The notes under the pieces were generated by a model. It had not been told where the DNA came from. It ran no database searches and saw nothing but the letters and a program-made list of their open reading frames with translations. The position numbers and the translations under genes were made by a program. DNA of 11,840 nt from Phycisphaerales bacterium (lineage in GTDB: Bacteria; Planctomycetota; Phycisphaerae; Tepidisphaerales; Tepidisphaeraceae), in contig JAQGHK010000549.1 in assembly GCA_028288875.1 (NCBI GenBank), forward strand, positions 1 to 11,840, given 5' to 3'. The first letter of the stretch is position 1; every line of letters starts with the position of its first letter. Of the stretch, positions 7,723 through 11,840 are shown one piece after another.

Positions 7723-8571
7723 ATGACTCTTCGTATCCTTGCCCTCGGCGACATCGTCGGCCGACCCGGCCGACAGGTTGTCTGTGATCGTCTTCCGGCG
7801 CTCGTGCGCGAAAAAAAGATCAATCTGGTCATCGCCAATGCCGAAAACATCGCCGGCGGCAGCGGCATCACGCCGAATCTGTTTCACAAGATCCGCAGCT
7901 ACGGCATCGACGTCGTCACCCTCGGCGACCATGCCTTTCGTCGCCAGGAAATCGGGCCGACGCTGCAATCGTCTGAGCGCATCGTCCGCTGCGCCAACAT
8001 GCCGAGCAGCGCGCCCGGCCGGGCGTTTACGGTGGTTCACACCAGCGACGGCATTCCCGTCGCCGTCTTCGCCGTCATGGGTCGCATTTACATGAACTTG
8101 CCTTCGGACGATCCCTTCGCCGCCGCCGATCGTGTGCTGGCGGCGATTCCGAAAGACGTGAAAGTCCGCGTCTGCGATGCCCACGCCGAAGCCACCAGTG
8201 AGAAGATCGCCCTTGGCTGGCACATGGACGGTCGCGCCAGTTTTGTGTTCGGCACGCACACGCACGTCCCGACGGCCGATGCGCGGGTCACCAACCTTGG
8301 TACCGCCGTCATCAGCGATCTCGGCATGACCGGTCCATACGACAGTGTCCTGGGCCGTCGGCGCGACCGCGTGCTCAGCTATATGACCACCGCCCAGCCC
8401 GCCGCGTTTGATGTCGCCACCGGTGACGTGCGGATGTGCGGCGCGCTCACCGAAATCGATGCGCAGACCGGCAAGGCCATCTCAATCGAGCGCATCGAAG
8501 TGCTCGGCGAAAAGACGACCGTGGCCTACGACGAAGACGACCGCCCGGAAAAGAATCGGCCCAAAGACTAG
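7723..8571 (+). CDS. ymdB: YmdB-like metallophosphoesterase (TIGR00282 family)
   Basis: The 282-residue product is close to the family's usual length plus a short charged tail (DEDDRPEKNRPKD). In order it carries GDIVG (D10), NAENIAGGSGIT (E41, N42), TLGDH (D69, H70), CDAHAEATSEK (H154), GTHTHVPTAD (H179, H181) and SDLGMTG. These line up with the two-metal site of Bacillus YmdB, which hydrolyses 2',3'-cyclic nucleotides and affects biofilm and sporulation decisions. The Asn usually found in the GNH motif is Asp here (GDH); Asp can also bind metal, so activity is plausible. The protein has no signal peptide and should be cytoplasmic. The start has no clear ribosome binding site but a TATACT sits seven bases upstream, suggesting a near-leaderless message. 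A small membrane-protein gene follows after 14 bases, probably in one transcript. Confidence 0.93.
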   Translation: MTLRILALGDIVGRPGRQVVCDRLPALVREKKINLVIANAENIAGGSGITPNLFHKIRSYGIDVVTLGDHAFRRQEIGPTLQSSERIVRCANMPSSAPGRAFTVVHTSDGIPVAVFAVMGRIYMNLPSDDPFAAADRVLAAIPKDVKVRVCDAHAEATSEKIALGWHMDGRASFVFGTHTHVPTADARVTNLGTAVISDLGMTGPYDSVLGRRRDRVLSYMTTAQPAAFDVATGDVRMCGALTEIDAQTGKAISIERIEVLGEKTTVAYDEDDRPEKNRPKD

Positions 8572-8576
8572 TTCTT

Positions 8577-8580
8577 AGGA
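8577..8580 (+). promoter_or_regulatory. Ribosome binding site (AGGA) of the small membrane protein gene
   Basis: AGGA ends five bases before the ATG at 8586 and lies in the 14-base gap after the phosphoesterase stop. It is one of the few good Shine-Dalgarno sites in the window. It fits a downstream gene of an operon, which cannot be leaderless. Confidence 0.6.
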
Positions 8581-8585
8581 ATTGA

Positions 8586-8996
8586 ATGCTCCTGCAGGTC
8601 TCGCTCATCGCCACGTGGTACATGGTCGGCCTCGTCTGGTTCGTGCAGGCGGTCGCGTATCCGCAGTTCGCGCGCGTCGCGATCGCAGATTTCCTGGCCT
8701 ATCACAAGGCGCACACCACCTTCACCAGCTTTGTTGTCTTGCCGCCAATGTTCATGGAACTGGGGACGGCGATCGCCTTGGTCTGCTATTCACCGCACGA
8801 TCGGGGCTATCAGATTGCACTCGGATTGGTGATCGTCTGCTGGATCAACACTTTCGGCATGGCCATTCCGGCACACGCCAAACTGACGCGCGGGCATGAT
8901 GCCGCCGTCATCCGCCGACTGATTCGCGTGAACTGGATTCGCACGGTCGCCTGGACGGCCCGTGGCCTGCTGCTGTTGTGGAAATCTGGCAATTAA
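8586..8996 (+). CDS. Small four-helix membrane protein of a conserved unnamed family
   Basis: The 136-residue protein has four hydrophobic segments (about 5-24, 46-68, 76-95, 118-132) joined by short polar loops. Distinctive residues are YHKAH (39-43), LPPMFMELG (52-60), IPAHAKLTRG (94-103) and NWIRTVAWTAR (116-126). I recall similar patterns (H-x-x-H, P-x-H-x-x-L, NWIRT..WT.R) in hypothetical membrane proteins of other bacteria, but I know of no assigned function. The conserved His, Glu and Arg residues near the membrane could bind a metal or cofactor, which is speculation. It has its own AGGA site and starts 14 bases after the phosphoesterase, so the two are probably co-transcribed. The next gene begins 47 bases later. 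Confidence 0.82.
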   Translation: MLLQVSLIATWYMVGLVWFVQAVAYPQFARVAIADFLAYHKAHTTFTSFVVLPPMFMELGTAIALVCYSPHDRGYQIALGLVIVCWINTFGMAIPAHAKLTRGHDAAVIRRLIRVNWIRTVAWTARGLLLLWKSGN

Positions 8997-9030
8997 ATTT
9001 CGCTAGATCGCAATGACCGGGGGGCTCGGG

Positions 9031-9041
9031 CGTAATAGGGG
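9031..9041 (+). promoter_or_regulatory. Candidate -10 element or ribosome binding site before the GT-C gene
   Basis: CGTAAT (9031-9036) is a 4/6 match to the -10 box and ends seven bases before the ATG at 9044. AGGGG (9037-9041) resembles a Shine-Dalgarno site but lies only two bases from the ATG, closer than usual. Either reading supports the ATG at 9044 only weakly. Confidence 0.25.
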
Positions 9042-9043
9042 CA

Positions 9044-11782
9044 ATGGAAGTTGCGAATCTGATTGAGATGCCGCCGGCCCCCCAGCCGGCGCGGCCCACT
9101 TTTCGTCCCCTGCCGCCGATTGAGCGTTTCGAACCCCGCGCCTTGCGCATTTTCGCGGCCGTGCTCGCGTGCGCCATCGCCGTCGCTTACTTCTGGTTTA
9201 TTCTGCAGTACTGGGCCCCGTCGCATCCCGGCGTTGATCAGAACGGCTACCTCGTCGGCGGCAAGCAATTGGCCTGGACCGGGTCCACCGGCATGAAGCC
9301 GGACGAACCGCTCGGTTTCGTCAGCAACATGTGGGTGCTGAACCCCGAAACCGGTGTTAATTACCCGAAATACCCCGTCGGCCTGCCGCTGCTGTACGCA
9401 ATCGTCCTCTGGACCTGCGGCGCGGCCGGCCCGAAGGCGGCGTTCCTGGTCAGCCCCACCGGGGCCGCTAGCGCCGTCCTCGGGATGTATTTCCTCGCCC
9501 GCCGCTTCGCCGGCCCCTTCGCCAGCCTCATGGCCATGCTGTTGCTCGCCTTCAGCCCGGTCACGCTGGTGCTGGCGGATAATCCCAATAGCCATGCGTC
9601 GTGTCTGGCGTTCTGCGTGTGGGGCGCGTTCATGCTGGTGCGATTCTGGGAGACCGGCTCCATTTGGCGAGGCATTGTCGGCGGCTTTCTGCTCGGCTTC
9701 GCGGCGACCATTCGGTACACCGAAGGCTTGCTCGGCCTGATGATCGGCCTGGCCGTGCTGAGCTTCATCGTCAGCCACCGCTGGCGCGCGATCAGCATCG
9801 CGGCCTGTGTCTGGTGCGCGATGTATGTCGTACTCATGCACCCCGAGAAGTTCGCTGTCGTAGCGTACGCCTTTGGCACCGCCGCATCCGGGATCGCAGC
9901 TCATCCAGTCATCGCATCGATTTCCGTGGCGGCCGTTATTGCTGGAATTGTGTCGGCCATCGGCATGGCGTCGATCGGTCCGATCATCAGCCATCACTGG
10001 CGGGCAATCTGCCTCGCGTCGATCGCTTGCTGGGCGCTCCTGTTCGTCCTGATGTTTCCGGAGAAGCTCGCCGTTGGGGCTTACTTCACTAACAAGGCTT
10101 GGCCATGGATCACAGGCCATCCGCTGATTGTTCTTATTTCATTGGCCGTCATTCTACTGGCATTCACCGTGTGGGAGTTGGCGGCGGAGTATCGCCGTGA
10201 CGCCGCATTTCTCACGGATTGGAGAACCCCGCTCCGGCTCGCCTCCCCGGTCCTCGGCTGGCTCATTCCGATGATCTGGCTGCTCGGGTTTAACCGCATC
10301 GCCATGGGAACGTGGACGGGCTACGACACGACCAACGAATCCGTGCCCGGTTCGGCGTTCACGTTCGATCACGTCGCCGACAACTGGGAGCTGTTCTTCC
10401 GCAAAGTCCACGACACCGGCCTGTTCTTCACCCTGCCGCTCGGCCTGCTCGGCATGTGCCTGGCGCTGCGCACCGGCATGCGGCGGGCATCGCTGCTGTG
10501 GTTGTGGCTTGTTCCGGGAACGGGGGTCTACCTGTCGTACTACTGGGCGCCCGAACGCGGCATGTCTTACCTGCGATTCTTCCTCACACTGCTGCCGCCG
10601 CTGGTCATCGGAACGGCTGTTGTGATTGATCTGGTCATCGCCTCGGCGACCACGCGATTCGGAAAGATCGTCAGCCCTTTGATGGGCGGCGTGATTGTGG
10701 CCATCGCGTGCGGGATGAATCTGTATCGCGGGCAGCTCGGCCTGGAAGATGGGCAGGAAACCGGTGTCGGGATGGAGTCGCAGTTCCGCCAGCAGATGAA
10801 CCTGGCGGCCTTGGCGAACGTAGTGACGACGACCGTGCCGAAAGGCTCGGTGCTGCTATCGCAGTCGGCGCAGCTTAACGACCTTCAGTTCGTCGGTGAT
10901 TACGACTGCTTCGCCACCGAGTACTTCACCGCGGCCAACGCGACGCGGTTGAAATCCCAGAAGGATCGCCTCGATCCGGATGACCCCGATCCGATTCAAC
11001 CCGCCCGGCGGGATTACTTGTACGAACTGACGAAAGACAAAAGCGATGACCAGCTCGCGCAGATGCAGACCGATCTGATCCGCCGATCTATTGCGGCCGG
11101 CAAGCGGGTGTTCCTGCTGGCCTCTCGCACTCAATCGCCGTCGTTGACCAAGCGATACGAAAAGGCGGACATCGGCCTCACCTGGGCGGTCCGTGCCCGC
11201 TACCACGATCTGCCCCGATTGAATGCCGGCGACGACCCCGTGCCGCCGGCGGCCGATCCACGCGGCCGGCGCGGCGGCTTTGGTGGCTTCGGAGGCTTCG
11301 GCGGACCGAACGCGCGCGGCGGCGTCCGCGGCCAACGCGCAGGGAACTCGCCCTTCCGCGAGGCGGTCCAGCAATGGCAGATCATCGAAATCACGCGTCG
11401 GCCCGAACGCCCGGCCGAACCGAAGCCCGCGCCCAAGCCCGCGGCCAAGCCGGCTACGCCGCCACCCGCGGCCGTGAAGCCTGCCGCACCAAAACCGGTC
11501 GAGGCGAAGCCCGTCGCCCCGAAGCCGCCCGAGCCAAAGGCCGCGGAGCCAAAGGCCGCCGCACCAAAACCCGTCGAGCCCAAAGCTGCAGAGCCTAAGC
11601 CGGCCGATGTGAAATCGGCCGCCGTTGTCCCCGCTGCACTTGTTACTCCGCCGGCCGCCCCGCCGCCGGCACCTGCTGGAATAAAGTCGGCGGATCCGGT
11701 CGTCGGGCCCAAGAGCCCGACGACCAAACCCGCCGAAGTGAAACCCACCGAACCGCCGCCAGCCCCGGCGGCCGTACGGTGA
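9044..11782 (+). CDS. GT-C-fold membrane glycosyltransferase-like protein with low-complexity C-terminal tail
   Basis: The product has 912 residues. A Pro-rich cytoplasmic start (1-30) is followed by about 15-16 hydrophobic segments between 33 and 560. The layout resembles polyprenyl-phosphate-sugar-dependent GT-C enzymes (PMT/ArnT-like). There is an acidic first outer loop (HPGVDQNGY, D64, a candidate catalytic Asp), a YPKYPVGLPLL motif (107-116) before the second helix, SPVTLVLADNPNSH (171-184) and an IRYTEG turn (223-228). Such enzymes move sugars from lipid carriers to glycans, lipids or proteins outside the membrane; donor and acceptor cannot be told here. Residues 241-300 and 313-372 are tandem copies of each other. 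A soluble domain (about 562-785) follows the last helix. It is interrupted by a Gly/Arg-rich stretch (740-768), and the protein ends in Pro/Ala/Lys/Glu repeats (788-912). No dedicated glycan cluster is visible. The enzymatic role is inferred from topology and motifs, not from a close match. Confidence 0.82.
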   Translation: MEVANLIEMPPAPQPARPTFRPLPPIERFEPRALRIFAAVLACAIAVAYFWFILQYWAPSHPGVDQNGYLVGGKQLAWTGSTGMKPDEPLGFVSNMWVLNPETGVNYPKYPVGLPLLYAIVLWTCGAAGPKAAFLVSPTGAASAVLGMYFLARRFAGPFASLMAMLLLAFSPVTLVLADNPNSHASCLAFCVWGAFMLVRFWETGSIWRGIVGGFLLGFAATIRYTEGLLGLMIGLAVLSFIVSHRWRAISIAACVWCAMYVVLMHPEKFAVVAYAFGTAASGIAAHPVIASISVAAVIAGIVSAIGMASIGPIISHHWRAICLASIACWALLFVLMFPEKLAVGAYFTNKAWPWITGHPLIVLISLAVILLAFTVWELAAEYRRDAAFLTDWRTPLRLASPVLGWLIPMIWLLGFNRIAMGTWTGYDTTNESVPGSAFTFDHVADNWELFFRKVHDTGLFFTLPLGLLGMCLALRTGMRRASLLWLWLVPGTGVYLSYYWAPERGMSYLRFFLTLLPPLVIGTAVVIDLVIASATTRFGKIVSPLMGGVIVAIACGMNLYRGQLGLEDGQETGVGMESQFRQQMNLAALANVVTTTVPKGSVLLSQSAQLNDLQFVGDYDCFATEYFTAANATRLKSQKDRLDPDDPDPIQPARRDYLYELTKDKSDDQLAQMQTDLIRRSIAAGKRVFLLASRTQSPSLTKRYEKADIGLTWAVRARYHDLPRLNAGDDPVPPAADPRGRRGGFGGFGGFGGPNARGGVRGQRAGNSPFREAVQQWQIIEITRRPERPAEPKPAPKPAAKPATPPPAAVKPAAPKPVEAKPVAPKPPEPKAAEPKAAAPKPVEPKAAEPKPADVKSAAVVPAALVTPPAAPPPAPAGIKSADPVVGPKSPTTKPAEVKPTEPPPAPAAVR
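9764..10159 (+). repeat. Tandem intragenic duplication (72-residue, 216-bp period) inside the GT-C protein
   Basis: Residues 241-300 (bases 9764-9943) align without gaps to residues 313-372 (9980-10159) at a constant offset of 72. By hand count 27 of 60 positions are identical. Shared anchors are SHxWRAI, VLMxPEK, AVxAY, HPxI and IS. Each copy has two hydrophobic segments. The DNA copies are clearly diverged, so the event is old. Confidence 0.85.
11261..11347 (+). repeat. Gly/Arg-rich segment (GGF repeats) in the GT-C protein
   Basis: Residues 740-768 are almost only Gly, Arg and Phe, with three GGFG-type units in a row followed by RGG and RGQR. The segment is probably disordered and separates two parts of the soluble domain. 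Confidence 0.7.
11405..11779 (+). repeat. Pro/Ala/Lys/Glu repeat tail of the GT-C protein
   Basis: Residues 788-912 consist of irregular units such as PKPVEPKAAE, APKPPEPKAAE and KPAEVKPTE. The composition resembles the extended periplasm-spanning segment of TonB and other wall-crossing linkers. It runs to the stop codon with no folded domain after it. Confidence 0.75.
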
Positions 11783-11798
11783 GTGTTCGTTTCTCACC
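11778..11798 (+). terminator. Possible weak hairpin at the end of the GT-C gene
   Basis: GGTGAG (11778-11783, covering the stop codon) can pair with CTCACC (11793-11798) around a nine-base loop. The sequence after it is A/T-rich but lacks a T run. The last 58 bases of the window show nothing else I can name. Confidence 0.2.
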
Positions 11799-11840
11799 CT
11801 AGTTATTAAACAAAACTTTGCTGCCGAGGTTCACGCCGGT

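Noticed and set aside
7668..7871. N-terminal extension of the pectate lyase to a start at 7871
   Set aside because: The extension overlaps the 5' end of the divergent phosphoesterase, is Arg-rich without structure, and would bury the obvious signal peptide that begins at 7667.
8993..10120. A 375-residue minus-strand open frame opposite the GT-C gene
   Set aside because: The composition is charged and without motifs, and it covers clear transmembrane coding sequence on the plus strand.
10856..11797. A 313-residue minus-strand frame rich in Gly and Arg
   Set aside because: It is the complement of the Pro/Ala/Lys repeats and Gly-rich segment. Its apparent GLWLRGL-type repeats only mirror the plus-strand low-complexity tail.

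Overview
The window is GC-rich, densely coding DNA. It reads as ordinary chromosome from an environmental Gram-negative-type bacterium, most likely a planctomycete (Phycisphaerae-like). That placement is an inference from the gene mix: a large DUF6785-type membrane protein, a PelA-type (PL10) pectate lyase, an RTX calcium-binding protein, a YmdB-type phosphoesterase with a GDH motif, and weak Shine-Dalgarno sites at most starts. I see no mobile element, CRISPR array, rRNA or tRNA, and no recognisable defence or biosynthetic cluster.

Layout. Bases 1-470 hold the 3' end of an RTX-repeat protein, closed by a textbook intrinsic terminator (499-532). A signalling and transport block follows on the plus strand. 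It contains a membrane hybrid histidine kinase (696-2441), a multi-pass DUF6785-type membrane protein (2514-4547) and a GAF-GGDEF-EAL cyclic-di-GMP protein (4635-6509). A secreted pectate lyase lies on the minus strand (6573-7667), convergent with the EAL gene and divergent from the next gene. The last plus-strand block is a YmdB/TIGR00282 metallophosphoesterase (7723-8571), a small four-helix membrane protein 14 bases behind it (8586-8996) and a 912-residue GT-C-like membrane glycosyltransferase with a low-complexity tail (9044-11782).

How they may work together. The kinase carries its own receiver and has no DNA-binding output. The c-di-GMP protein has a broken GGDEF signature (GGDTF) but an intact EAL site, so it is probably a phosphodiesterase. 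The RTX protein and pectate lyase are exported products of a cell that handles polysaccharide. No co-regulation of these genes can be shown from sequence alone.

Most worth a second look: (1) the kinase input domain looks like a diverged ethylene-receptor (ETR1-like) three-helix module that keeps the copper-ligand Cys but has Phe in place of the ligand His, and its predicted mature N-terminus is His/Met-rich; (2) the GT-C protein contains a tandem 72-residue internal duplication within its membrane region; (3) the same protein ends in a Gly-rich linker and about 125 residues of Pro/Ala/Lys/Glu repeats; (4) three genes have a -10-like hexamer exactly seven bases before the start codon, suggesting leaderless or near-leaderless transcripts. 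I found no clear multi-gene novel system.
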